A stretch of DNA of 22,924 bases from an uncultured Pseudomonadota bacterium (GTDB taxonomy: Bacteria > Pseudomonadota > Gammaproteobacteria > Xanthomonadales > Ahniellaceae). The DNA lies in the NCBI GenBank assembly GCA_937996755.1, contig CALKUS010000226.1, positions 1 to 22,924 of the forward strand, written 5' to 3'. Below the pieces are notes generated by a model. That model was not told the DNA's origin and searched no databases. It saw only the letters and a program-made list of their open reading frames with translations. Of this stretch, positions 14,886 through 22,901 are shown one piece after another; within the stretch, counting starts at the first letter, position 1, and each line of letters opens with the position of its first letter. The position numbers and the translations under genes are program-made.

Positions 14886-15311
14886 GTGCGCGTCGTGCTG
14901 GACACGAACGTGCTTCTGTCCGGGCTCGCCTATCCCGGCAGCACGCCCGGACGAATCGTCGCGGCATGGCGTGCCGGGTCGCTCGAGGTCGTGCTGTCGC
15001 CTTTTATCCTGTCGGAGCTGGCGCGTGTGCTACCGCGCCTCAACCGCCGCCTGGGATTTTCCGAGGCGGAGCGTGCCGATCTCGTCGACAGCCTGGCGCT
15101 GTCGGCCGAGATGTGCGAACCGGGCAAGGACGCGCTGCGCGAGGCGAGCAAGCGAGGTCGCGTTCGGGACGCGGCTGACGTGCCCGTACTCGCCTTGCTC
15201 ATCGCCAGCGAAGCTGATTGCCTGGTGACCGGTGACGCTGACCTGCTTGCATTGCAGGAAGCGTATCCGATCCTCTCACCCGCCCAGTTCGCGTTGCGAC
15301 ACGCGCCGTAG
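14886..15311 (+). CDS. PIN-domain toxin (putative ribonuclease of the TA pair)
   Basis: This is a 141-aa PIN domain protein of the PIN_3/TIGR00305 type, which acts as a metal-dependent endoribonuclease in toxin-antitoxin systems. GTG 14886 is 3 nt after the antitoxin stop, so translation is coupled. Acidic active-site residues are in the expected places: D6 in VVLDTNVLLSGL, E44 in ILSELARVL, D98 in RDAADVPVLALLIASEA and D117/D119 in LVTGDADLL. The length is normal. The gene ends 15 nt before the convergent minus-strand membrane protease. It looks intact. Confidence 0.92.
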   Translation: MRVVLDTNVLLSGLAYPGSTPGRIVAAWRAGSLEVVLSPFILSELARVLPRLNRRLGFSEAERADLVDSLALSAEMCEPGKDALREASKRGRVRDAADVPVLALLIASEADCLVTGDADLLALQEAYPILSPAQFALRHAP

Positions 15312-15326
15312 TCGGCGCTCGCGCAC

Positions 15327-18059
15327 TCAGGACTCCGCATTCACGAGCGCGATCGCGACCTGCGTGCGCAGCCACTCGCGGAGCTCGCGATAGGAGCGGC
15401 CGGTCGACACGTCGACCCAATGCCGTTCGTCGGCGCACCAGAGCAATCGCGGCGTCGACATCGTACTGACGCGCATCACCGACACGACGATGCAATGCGA
15501 CGCGTCGTCGTTGCCGAACGACTCCGGCAAGGCGACGCCGCCCTGTGGCGTCGTCTCGTCGACGCGCTGTGCCGCCCACATCTCGCGCAGGCTCTCGATG
15601 TCGCGCGAGTACTCGATGAAGTCGGGCAGCGATTCGTCCCACGTCTCGAGCTCGGCCACGGGCAGCACGTCGAAGCGCGGCAGGCCGTCGTGCAGCGCCA
15701 GCAGCTCGCGATAGTCGGGAGGCAGCGTGCGGCCGAGGCGCGCCTCCACGGCGGCGATCGCTTCGGGCGACGCGGCATCCGGCAGTGCGTAGCGATCGCC
15801 GAGGTACGTCCGGTCGACGAGCGAAGGCTCGGGCAGCAACGCGAGCAGCGCCGCGACGTGGGCGCCTGCGAGCTCCTGCTGCTTGCGCAACAGGTTCGCG
15901 CGTCGCTCCGCCATCTGCTGCCGCGACTGCTCGCTCATTGCCCATTCCGCTTCCAGGAACGCACGCACCGACGGATAGGCGACCGGCGATTCCAGGAAGT
16001 AGTAGACGAAGCGCATGCCGGGCAGGGAGGGGTGCAGCTGCGGCAGGTAGTACAGCGAGCCGCCCTCGTCGTCGCCGCCGATGCGCCACCAGCCGCGTGC
16101 ATCGGCGAACGGCACGTCGCGCCATTCGCTGGCACCGAGTGCGATGTTCAGGACGTCGCCCACGTCGAGCGCCGCCAGCTCGTCGATGCTCGCGGCAGCG
16201 GTGGTCCACTCGCGCACCGGTGCGATGCCGACCTCGCTGGCGCCATCGGCCGCCGCGAGCAGCTCGCGCAGCTCCGCCGGCAACGGCGCGCCGAGCCGCG
16301 CTTCGGCGTCCGCGATGTCCGACGCCGTCGCCGGTGCCGCCGTGCGTTCGTCGTTCCAGTGTGGTGCCAGCAGCTCGGCATAGCCCAGCGCTTTCGCGCG
16401 CGCCTCCAGTTCCTTCTGCCCGCGCGCGTGCGCCTCGTACTTCGCTTCTTCCGCTGCCTGCGCACCCGGGATGAACTCCGGATAGCGCAGCAACGCGGCA
16501 ACCGGCAGCGCGAGCACGAGCAGGTAGACGGCCGCCGTCGCCAGGCGCGAAACGTGCCCCATCGGCTTCGTGTCGATGCGCGTGACCAGGGCGGAAGCCA
16601 TGTCGATGCGCGACTTCGCGTTCTGCGCGGGCCCGAGCTCGCGCTCGATCGCCCGGAGCGCGCGCAGCGTCCTGCCGTCGCGGTCCAGGGACGACCAGCC
16701 TGCGCTGGCAGCCAGCTCGCCCTCGACGCGACGCAGCTTCCACTTCGCCGGCAAGCCGAGCAGCTGGATCGCCGCGAGGAACGCGAGCAGCGTGAAGTCG
16801 TGCTGCCACGCGAGCCACGCGCCGAGCGAGGCCGCGACCGCGACGAACACCACCTGCACGCCGCGCAGGCGCGTCGGCAGCATCGCCTCGACGACGTGCG
16901 CACCGTCGAGCGGCGGAACGGGCAGCAGATTGAGGTAGTTGATGAAGAGGAACATCACGCCGAGCGGCAGGATGAACCCGAGCGTCCAGGCGGGCGCAGC
17001 GCCGAGGAACATCGCCGCGAGCAGCGCGCAACCGATCGCGATGCCGGGCAGCGGCCCCATGAGGCTCATCCACGCGCGCCGCGTGGCCGCGGGGTTCGCG
17101 TCATGGCCCATCGCGACGCCGCCCACGAGCGGCAGCGCGAGCATGTGCACGTTGCGATACCCGAACGCGCGCATCGCGAGGAAGTGCCCGAGCTCGTGGA
17201 TCACGATCACCACGAGGATCGACCACGCGACCACGGCGCCCCAGAACGCCGCGCCGATCGCCATGAACGCGGCCACGCTGCCCGCGAACAGCAGCCACTG
17301 CGCGCTGCGCCGCGGCGAGCGGCCGCGCACGAGCTCGATCACCTGCGCGAACAGCGCGAGCCGCTCCGGGCCGATGGCGCCGGCAATGGGCGCGGGCTTG
17401 GTCATCGAGAAGTACGCGGCGAGCACGCGCCACGCGAATCCCCAGGACGGCTCGGACAGGTCCGGTGTGATCGGCACGAGCGAACCGTTCGCGAGCAGCG
17501 CCTGCCGGATGCGCTCCATCTCGTCGCCCGCGAGCCACGTGAGCATCGCGTCGTCGGCCGGCAGGCGCTCGCTGCCGAGAGAATCGAGCCAGCGGTCGTG
17601 GCCGGCGACGCGTGCCTCGTTCGTCGCCTCCGTGCCGGTGCGCGCGAGCATCGGCGCGACGGCCGCGACCGCCATCGACGCATCGAACGACTGCGACACG
17701 GCCACGCGACCATCGGCGAGCCGCGTGGCGAACATCTGCATGAGGTGGTGCGGGCGCGCGATGAACCCGGGTGGCGCGAGCCACGCCGTGGTGCCATCGG
17801 CGCGCCGCAGCACGAGGAAGAACGGCTGCAGCGCCGGCACGCCGTCGACGCGCGAGACGTGCACCCCGCGCGCCTCGCCGAAGCCGAGCGCCGCCAGCTC
17901 CGCGATCGCCGCGTCGAACAGCGGCGCCAGCGGTTCCGGCGGCACGGCCGGCACGAGCTCCGCGCGCACGCGCGCGAACGGCACGGCAAGCGACGCGCGC
18001 AGCACCTGCACGCTCACGATCATCGCGATCGCGCCGATCAATGCCACCAGGTCCAGCAT
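15327..18059 (-). CDS. Site-2-protease-like (M50) membrane protein with two C-terminal SMI1/KNR4 (SUKH) domains
   Basis: This is a 910-aa protein from ATG 18059; a TTG 57 nt upstream is less likely because it adds a Pro/Gly-rich stretch before the first helix. Residues 1-20 are a membrane helix, followed by a ~235-residue soluble domain. The M50 core then has several helices, the zinc motif HELGH (H288, E289, H292) and the third ligand in LLPVPPLDG (D385). A further helix lies near residues 535-555. The C-terminal ~350 residues hold two SUKH domains. The first (~572-715) has DAEARLGAPLPAELRELLAA and a GGDDEGGSLYYLP loop. The second (~760-905) has AVEARLGRTLPPDYRELLAL, PESFGNDD and a C-terminal REWL helix. 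SUKH domains are best known as immunity or scaffold modules. The gene follows the broken fic gene by 66 nt on the same strand. Confidence 0.87.
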   Translation of the reverse strand: MLDLVALIGAIAMIVSVQVLRASLAVPFARVRAELVPAVPPEPLAPLFDAAIAELAALGFGEARGVHVSRVDGVPALQPFFLVLRRADGTTAWLAPPGFIARPHHLMQMFATRLADGRVAVSQSFDASMAVAAVAPMLARTGTEATNEARVAGHDRWLDSLGSERLPADDAMLTWLAGDEMERIRQALLANGSLVPITPDLSEPSWGFAWRVLAAYFSMTKPAPIAGAIGPERLALFAQVIELVRGRSPRRSAQWLLFAGSVAAFMAIGAAFWGAVVAWSILVVIVIHELGHFLAMRAFGYRNVHMLALPLVGGVAMGHDANPAATRRAWMSLMGPLPGIAIGCALLAAMFLGAAPAWTLGFILPLGVMFLFINYLNLLPVPPLDGAHVVEAMLPTRLRGVQVVFVAVAASLGAWLAWQHDFTLLAFLAAIQLLGLPAKWKLRRVEGELAASAGWSSLDRDGRTLRALRAIERELGPAQNAKSRIDMASALVTRIDTKPMGHVSRLATAAVYLLVLALPVAALLRYPEFIPGAQAAEEAKYEAHARGQKELEARAKALGYAELLAPHWNDERTAAPATASDIADAEARLGAPLPAELRELLAAADGASEVGIAPVREWTTAAASIDELAALDVGDVLNIALGASEWRDVPFADARGWWRIGGDDEGGSLYYLPQLHPSLPGMRFVYYFLESPVAYPSVRAFLEAEWAMSEQSRQQMAERRANLLRKQQELAGAHVAALLALLPEPSLVDRTYLGDRYALPDAASPEAIAAVEARLGRTLPPDYRELLALHDGLPRFDVLPVAELETWDESLPDFIEYSRDIESLREMWAAQRVDETTPQGGVALPESFGNDDASHCIVVSVMRVSTMSTPRLLWCADERHWVDVSTGRSYRELREWLRTQVAIALVNAES

Positions 18060-18125
18060 CGAGCGCCCCGGGCCGATTCCGCCGTACTGGATAGCTGAAC
18101 CCGGCGAGGGTGGCAATTGCCGTCG

Positions 18126-19267
18126 TCAGGCAGGGGCGGGGCCCGGGAGCGGAACGCCGGCGAGCCAGTAGGCCGCCGATCGACCGCCGGCGTTCGTGCG
18201 CACGAGGACGCCCGCGTCGACGAGCGTGCGCAGGTCGCGCAAGGCGGTATCGGAAGAGACGCGCGTGAGCGCTGCCCACTTCCGGTTGGTGATCGGTTGC
18301 GCGAAGTCGTCGAGCACGCGTTTCAGCGCCCTCACGTGGCGCTCGCCCAACGGCACATCGGCCACGCGCTGCCAGAACAGCGCTTTCACCAGCACGCGAT
18401 CGAGCTCACCGTCGGCGCGCGCCACGGCGCGCGACAGGCAGTCGATGAACCATGCCAGCCACGGCGTCACGTCCATGCCGCCGCGTTGCGTGCGTTCGAG
18501 GATGTCGTAGTAGGCATCACGCTCGCGCTGGAGCTGCGCGGAAACGCTGTAGTAGCGCCAGGGCTCACGGTCGTTGCGCGAGAGCATCAGGTCGCCCACG
18601 GCGCGCGCGACCTGACCGTTGCCGTCCTCGAACGGGTGCACCGTCACGATTCACAGGTGCGCGACACCGGCGCGCAGCAATGCCGGTTCGGTCGACGGCG
18701 CTTCGCACCACGCCGCGAATCGTGCGATTTCCGCATCGATGCGGTCGGCGGGCGGTGCCTCGAAGTGAACGCGATGCCTGCCGATCGGCCCTGATACCAC
18801 CTGCATCGGACCATGCGCGTCGTCGCGCCAGCTGCCGACGCGGACTCGGTCATGCCGCTTCGCCCCGTCGGGAACAGCGCCGACTGCCATGCCTGCAACC
18901 GTGTAACGGTGAGCGGCGCATCCGCGTTGCGCGTCGCGTCGAGGTTCATCTCGACGATCGCATCGACGTGGCGGTCGGCGCGTGCGCGCTTCACCTCGTC
19001 CACGCCGAGCCGGCGCGCCAGCGAAGAACGCACCGCATCGACGTCGAGCGCCTCGCCTACGATCGCCGACGACTGCACGACATCGGAGAGCAACGCACTC
19101 AACGCAGCGCGATCGCGATCGGGCGCGCGCAGCGTCGCGATGCGCCCCTGCAGGCGACCGATCGCCTGGGCGAGCGCAGCGAGGTCCGTCGCCAGCGCGC
19201 GGGCGTCGTAGCGAACGTCCGGCCAGTCGGGCTGCTGCCAGATCCAGGTTGGTGTTTCCGCTGCCAT
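18126..19267 (-). pseudogene. fic: Broken Fic-family (DUF4172-Fic-wHTH) AMP-transferase gene
   Basis: The original protein would be ~380 aa. It had an N-terminal WIWQQPDWPDVRYD (DUF4172), an inhibitory helix, a Fic core and a C-terminal winged helix (ITNRKWAALTRVSSDTALRD). Fic proteins transfer AMP from ATP to target proteins. Two lesions disrupt it. About one base is missing near 18849-18853, so SALFPTGRSGM continues in another frame as DRVRVGSWRDD. A TGA at 18651-18653 stands where the family has Trp just before VTVHPFEDGNGQVAR. In addition, the inhibitory SxxxE(G/N) motif reads SSAIVG (V70 replaces Glu), and the active-site GNGR is GNGQ (Q codon 18612-18614). The start is ATG 19267, directly abutting the operator. 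Sequencing or assembly error could explain the frameshift and stop but less easily all four changes. Confidence 0.9.
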
Positions 19268-19311
19268 GCGGCGAATATCGCGGCTATTCGCCGCAGATCA
19301 GGCGGTGAATA
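19268..19311. promoter_or_regulatory. Triple GCGGCGAATA operator between fic and the divergent exported-protein gene
   Basis: Three 10-bp sites alternate in direction: GCGGCGAATA (19268-19277), TATTCGCCGC (19285-19294) and GCGGTGAATA (19302-19311). The first two form a perfect inverted repeat with a 7-nt spacer; the second and third do so with one mismatch and again a 7-nt spacer, so the centres are 17 bp apart. The array abuts the fic start codon. The C-terminal winged helix of the Fic protein is a natural candidate to bind it (inference). Confidence 0.75.
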
Positions 19312-19408
19312 GCGGGTTCAATCACCGCGAGTTCCGTAAGTAATTGACCTATCTTGTTTTATCCGGGCGCAAGCTAAGATGCGCGCAGGCAGGAGGGGCG
19401 AGCGCAGG

Positions 19409-19894
19409 ATGTCCAGAACGAGGTCCACGATCCTGGCGTTGCTGCTCGCGCCGGGGCTCGCGATCGCCGCCGAGCGCGGCGCGACGTTGTCCATGTCGGG
19501 CGTCGCGCTGCGCAGCGCGATGGCACGCATCCACTCGGTGCAGGCGGATACCGTGACGCTGCCCAAGGGCGCCGATCGCGACCCGCGCATGATCTGGTTC
19601 CCGCTGGTGCTCGTGTTCGACGGCAAGCGCTGCCTCACCGGCATCTACGAGCTCGAGAAGCTGGACAAGCTCACGACGACCTGCGCGACCGGCAACCCGA
19701 CGTTTGCGGACGTGCTCGGTGCGGACGCGAAGCCGCCGTTCGCACCCGGCAAGGTGCTCGTGCTCGTCGCCGCGCCGCAGGCCTACCGCGCCATGTGCGA
19801 GCCGTGCGGACGCGCGCACGCCGCCGTCGTCGCCGCGCTCGTGGACAAGGACATCAGCGCCGATGTCGCGTCGATCGACCTGCTGCTGGACTGA
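19409..19894 (+). CDS. Exported hypothetical protein with C-terminal CxxC
   Basis: I choose ATG 19409 over an in-frame ATG at 19379 because it gives a clean signal peptide (MSRTRSTILALLLAPGLAIA, cleavage near AAER) and has AGGAGGGG/GCAGG upstream. The 161-aa product has a mature region of mixed beta strands (MIWFPLVLVFDGKRCLTGIY). It has two isolated cysteines (~residues 72 and 91) and a CEPC motif (C130, C133) followed by a helix (GRAHAAVVAALVDKD). CxxC at the start of a helix is redox-like, but the surrounding sequence is not an obvious thioredoxin fold. The gene is divergent from fic and lies 181 nt upstream of the S9 peptidase on the same strand. I do not recognise the family. Confidence 0.8.
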   Translation: MSRTRSTILALLLAPGLAIAAERGATLSMSGVALRSAMARIHSVQADTVTLPKGADRDPRMIWFPLVLVFDGKRCLTGIYELEKLDKLTTTCATGNPTFADVLGADAKPPFAPGKVLVLVAAPQAYRAMCEPCGRAHAAVVAALVDKDISADVASIDLLLD

Positions 19895-19925
19895 TGCGGA
19901 CCCGGTCTGCCGTCTCGCTGCTACG

Positions 19926-19941
19926 CGGGTCGATCGACCCG
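19926..19941. promoter_or_regulatory. 16-bp perfect palindrome upstream of the S9 peptidase gene
   Basis: CGGGTCGATCGACCCG is fully self-complementary and lies 134 nt before the peptidase start in an otherwise featureless leader. A second small hairpin, GGCC-GTGAGC-GGCC, lies at 20049-20062 close to the start codon. The palindrome suits a dimeric regulator; there is no T-run for termination. Confidence 0.45.
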
Positions 19942-20075
19942 AAGATGGATGATCCGATCCGCGCGCTTCCCCCGCGTCCAGACGATTGCGCCGATTCATC
20001 GTCGCTGGTTCGCGCTCGCAAGGGCCGATAGATTTCCGCACAAGGCAGGGCCGTGAGCGGCCCCGAGGGAAGGAC

Positions 20076-22811
20076 ATGCGTTTCCTGCGTCACGCCGCGC
20101 TCGCGGCGCTGCTGGTTTTCATCGCCATTCCACGCGCGCACGCGATCGACTTCGTGGATCGCGGCGCGAAGCTCGCGCTCGCGCCGGGCGAGGGCGTCGT
20201 GGTGCTATCGGTGCGCTCGCTGGTTCCGATCCAGCCGCGCATCAGCGGCGACGGTCGCTTCGTCGGCGGCTCGCTCGGCGCCGTCGCGCCGGGCGGCTCG
20301 TACTGGGTGATCCGCGCGCCCGAAGGCACGTACCGCTGGAACCGCTTCACGCTCGGCGACCGCTACTGGGACATGCGCGGCGACGACGATTACTCCTTCC
20401 AGGTGAAGGCCGGCGTCGTGAGCTATCCGGGCGACTTCGACGTGAAGGTGGTCGGCGGCGAGATGCTGGCGTTCGACTGGCAGAACCGCGCGTCGGAAAT
20501 CATGGCGCTGCTCGACAAGGACTACACGACGGCGCTGGCGCACCTGCCGTTCCGCTACTCGGGCCGCATGCCCGACGCCTTCCCCGATTTCTTCCGCGCG
20601 AAGCTGAAGGCCGCGAACAAGACGGCCGACACCGCCGCACCGCTCGGCCCGATGTACCAATACGCCGAGAACGCCGCGCCGCTGCCCGCGCAGGAGCTGT
20701 TCCGGCGTTCGGGGACGCAGGAGGTGACGATCAGCCCGGACGGGGCGCGCCTCGCCGAGCATGCATTCGTCGACGGGAAGAATGTCGTACGCGCGATCGA
20801 CGTGGCGTCGGGCGCATCCACCGAGATCTACGCCGGCAGCGCCGAGATCGGCGAGCTGCGCTGGATCAAGCCCGGCCGCCTCGCGATCGAGTTCGGCGCG
20901 GGCCTGCTGCGCAACGTGGTGCTGCACGACTTCAGCGCGGGCCGCGACGGCAAGCTCGCCGTGAAGACGATGGCGTTCCCCGTGGAGGGAACGATCCTCA
21001 ACGTGTCGCGCGCGAACCCCGACCAGGTGGTGTTCCTGCGCGGCGTGAAGGGCGACCCCGACCCGTGGCAGCTGTATCGCGTCGACATCGGCGGCAAGGA
21101 AGTCTCGCGCACCGAGTTCCAGCGTCGCGAGCGCCTCGACAACGGCCTCGAGGGCGACAGCGGCTGGTTGGTCGACGACGCCGGCCTGCTGCGCGTGGTG
21201 GTGGCGAAGCGCGACGGCAGGTACGTGGTGCTGTACCGCGAGGACGCGCGGCCGAAGTACCGCGAGCTGCTCACCGTGCCGAGCGACCGCACGTTCGCCG
21301 CGCAGCTGATCGACGCGCAGGGCCGCATCGTCGCGATCACCGACGTGGGCCGCGCGCAGCGCGACCTCGTCGCGATCGACGCGAATACGGGGCAAGTGGT
21401 CGACACGCTGTACAGCCGGCCGCGCGCCGACATCGCGAGCGCGATCATCGACCCGGGCACGGGCCGCATCGTGGGCGTGCGCTACCTCGAAGGTGGCGCG
21501 CTGGCCACGCATTACCTCGCCGACGCGGGCAACTCGCTGCAGGCGAAGCTGCAGGCGTCGTTCAAGGGCCGCCAGGTGGCGGTGCTGCAGAGCGACGCGA
21601 GCGGCACGCACTCGGTAGTCGGCACGATGGGCCCCACCGACCCGGGCCACTACTACCTGTTCGACGCCGCGCACCGCACGCTCGAGGAAGTGGGCCAGGT
21701 GTCGCCGCAGCTCGCGAACTACCGCTTCGCCGAGCCGCAGGTCTTCACCGTGCGCACGCGCGACGGCTTCGACATCGAGTCGATCCTGTTCATGCCGCAG
21801 GACTTCAAGACGGTGCCGCTGGTGGTGATGCCGCACGGCGGCCCGCTGGGCGTGCGCGACACGCTGGCGTTCGACAACGAGGCGCAGTACCTCGTGAGCC
21901 GCGGCTACGCCGTGCTGAAGGTGAACTACCGCGGCTCGGAAGGCTTCGGCCGCGACTTCTTCGAGGCCGGCTATCGTGCGCGCGGCAAGCAGATCGAGGA
22001 CGACATCGAGCTCGCGCTCGACCACGCGCTCGCGAAGTATCCGCTCGACCCGCAGCGCGTCGGCCTGGTCGGCGCGAGCTACGGCGGCTATTCCGCGCTC
22101 ATGGGCCTGGTGCGCTCGCAGCGCTACCGCTGTGCCGTCGCGATCGCCGCACCCACCGACGTCGCGCTGTCGTTCACCGCCGCCGACTGGGCGAACAGCC
22201 CGGAGACGCGCGCACTGATGACGCGCCTGGTCGGCGACCCGAACAAGTCGCTCGAAGACCTCGTCGCCATCTCGCCGCTGTACCAGTACGAAAAGCTCGA
22301 TCGCCCGTTGCTGCTCATCCATGGCCTGCGCGACGAGCGCGTCCCGATCGAGCACGCCGAGCGCCTGCGCAAGACCATGGCGCTCGCCGGCCGCGAGCCG
22401 CCCGTGCTGTATTTCAACGAAGGCCACGGCTTCACGTCGCTGAAGGCCGCTGCCGGCAGCGCCATCGCCACCGCACAGTTCCTCGACGAACACCTCGGCG
22501 GCCGCGCCGTGCCGCTCGCCGACTTCCGCGCCGACGACGCCGAGCCATCGGTGCTCACGCAGAAGGCCGCGAAGTACCCGCCCGCCGCGATGAAGGCCGG
22601 CAAGTCCGGCACCGCGAAGATCGAAGTGAGCATCGCCGCGAACGGCACGGTGACCGACGCGCGCGTGATCGAAAGCTCGGGCACGAAGGAGCTCGACGAC
22701 GCAGCGGTGGCGGCGATCCGCGAGTGGACCTACCGCCCGAAGCGCGTGAAGGGCAGGGACGTGGCGAGCACGCTGGTGGTGCCGGTGAAGTTCGACCTGC
22801 ACGACGGCTGA
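20076..22811 (+). CDS. Exported S9-family peptidase fused to a C-terminal TonB domain
   Basis: This is a 911-aa protein from ATG 20076 (SD GAGGGAAGG). The signal peptide MRFLRHAALAALLVFIAIPR..HA is followed by IDF. Residues ~25-190 form an extra N-terminal domain with beta-rich segments (GGSYWVIRAPEGTYRWNRFT) not usual for the family. A beta-propeller-like region follows. The alpha/beta hydrolase domain (~residues 555-825) carries the triad S668 in VGASYGGYSA, D753 in GLRDERVP and H784 in NEGHGFTS, as in dipeptidyl/acylaminoacyl peptidases. The last ~80 residues are a TonB C-terminal domain: YPPAAMKAGKSGTAKIEVSI, ANGTVTDARVIESSGTKELD, AAIREWTYRPKRVKG. The protein would be a secreted or periplasmic peptidase. 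It has no TonB transmembrane anchor or Pro-rich spacer. Peptidase activity is well supported; the role of the TonB domain is unknown. Confidence 0.93.
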   Translation: MRFLRHAALAALLVFIAIPRAHAIDFVDRGAKLALAPGEGVVVLSVRSLVPIQPRISGDGRFVGGSLGAVAPGGSYWVIRAPEGTYRWNRFTLGDRYWDMRGDDDYSFQVKAGVVSYPGDFDVKVVGGEMLAFDWQNRASEIMALLDKDYTTALAHLPFRYSGRMPDAFPDFFRAKLKAANKTADTAAPLGPMYQYAENAAPLPAQELFRRSGTQEVTISPDGARLAEHAFVDGKNVVRAIDVASGASTEIYAGSAEIGELRWIKPGRLAIEFGAGLLRNVVLHDFSAGRDGKLAVKTMAFPVEGTILNVSRANPDQVVFLRGVKGDPDPWQLYRVDIGGKEVSRTEFQRRERLDNGLEGDSGWLVDDAGLLRVVVAKRDGRYVVLYREDARPKYRELLTVPSDRTFAAQLIDAQGRIVAITDVGRAQRDLVAIDANTGQVVDTLYSRPRADIASAIIDPGTGRIVGVRYLEGGALATHYLADAGNSLQAKLQASFKGRQVAVLQSDASGTHSVVGTMGPTDPGHYYLFDAAHRTLEEVGQVSPQLANYRFAEPQVFTVRTRDGFDIESILFMPQDFKTVPLVVMPHGGPLGVRDTLAFDNEAQYLVSRGYAVLKVNYRGSEGFGRDFFEAGYRARGKQIEDDIELALDHALAKYPLDPQRVGLVGASYGGYSALMGLVRSQRYRCAVAIAAPTDVALSFTAADWANSPETRALMTRLVGDPNKSLEDLVAISPLYQYEKLDRPLLLIHGLRDERVPIEHAERLRKTMALAGREPPVLYFNEGHGFTSLKAAAGSAIATAQFLDEHLGGRAVPLADFRADDAEPSVLTQKAAKYPPAAMKAGKSGTAKIEVSIAANGTVTDARVIESSGTKELDDAAVAAIREWTYRPKRVKGRDVASTLVVPVKFDLHDG

Positions 22812-22830
22812 TCGCTGCCGCGCACACAAT

Positions 22831-22901
22831 CCTCTCCACGGCGAATGCAGGGGAGGGCAAGCCGCCCGCCGCTTAGCTCCCGCCCCTGCGAATGCAGGGG
22901 T
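22831..22901. repeat. Intergenic repeat units of the GCAGGGGAGGG type
   Basis: After the peptidase stop a GAATGCAGGGGAGGG unit (22843-22857) is followed by a hairpin CCCCTGC-GAAT-GCAGGGG (22883-22900). The sequence is related to the repeat at 4572-4684. The rest, to the end of the window, holds no gene. Confidence 0.7.

Noticed and set aside
15420..18098. An 892-codon open frame on the plus strand opposite the M50-SUKH gene
   Set aside because: Arg/Glu/His-rich low-complexity translation without domains. It is a codon-composition shadow of the minus-strand gene.
18126..18647. The 3' part of fic as a separate gene starting at GTG 18647
   Set aside because: The start falls in the middle of the Fic core, 3 codons before HPFEDGNG, and the upstream part of the domain continues in frame before the TGA. 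It is a fragment of one broken gene.
19379..19408. Upstream ATG 19379 as the start of the exported CxxC protein
   Set aside because: It would add an Arg-rich stretch before the signal peptide and would place the SD-like AGGAGG inside the gene.
20205..22829. An 874-codon open frame on the minus strand opposite the S9 peptidase
   Set aside because: No recognisable motif and a biased composition. The peptidase on the plus strand has a full catalytic triad.
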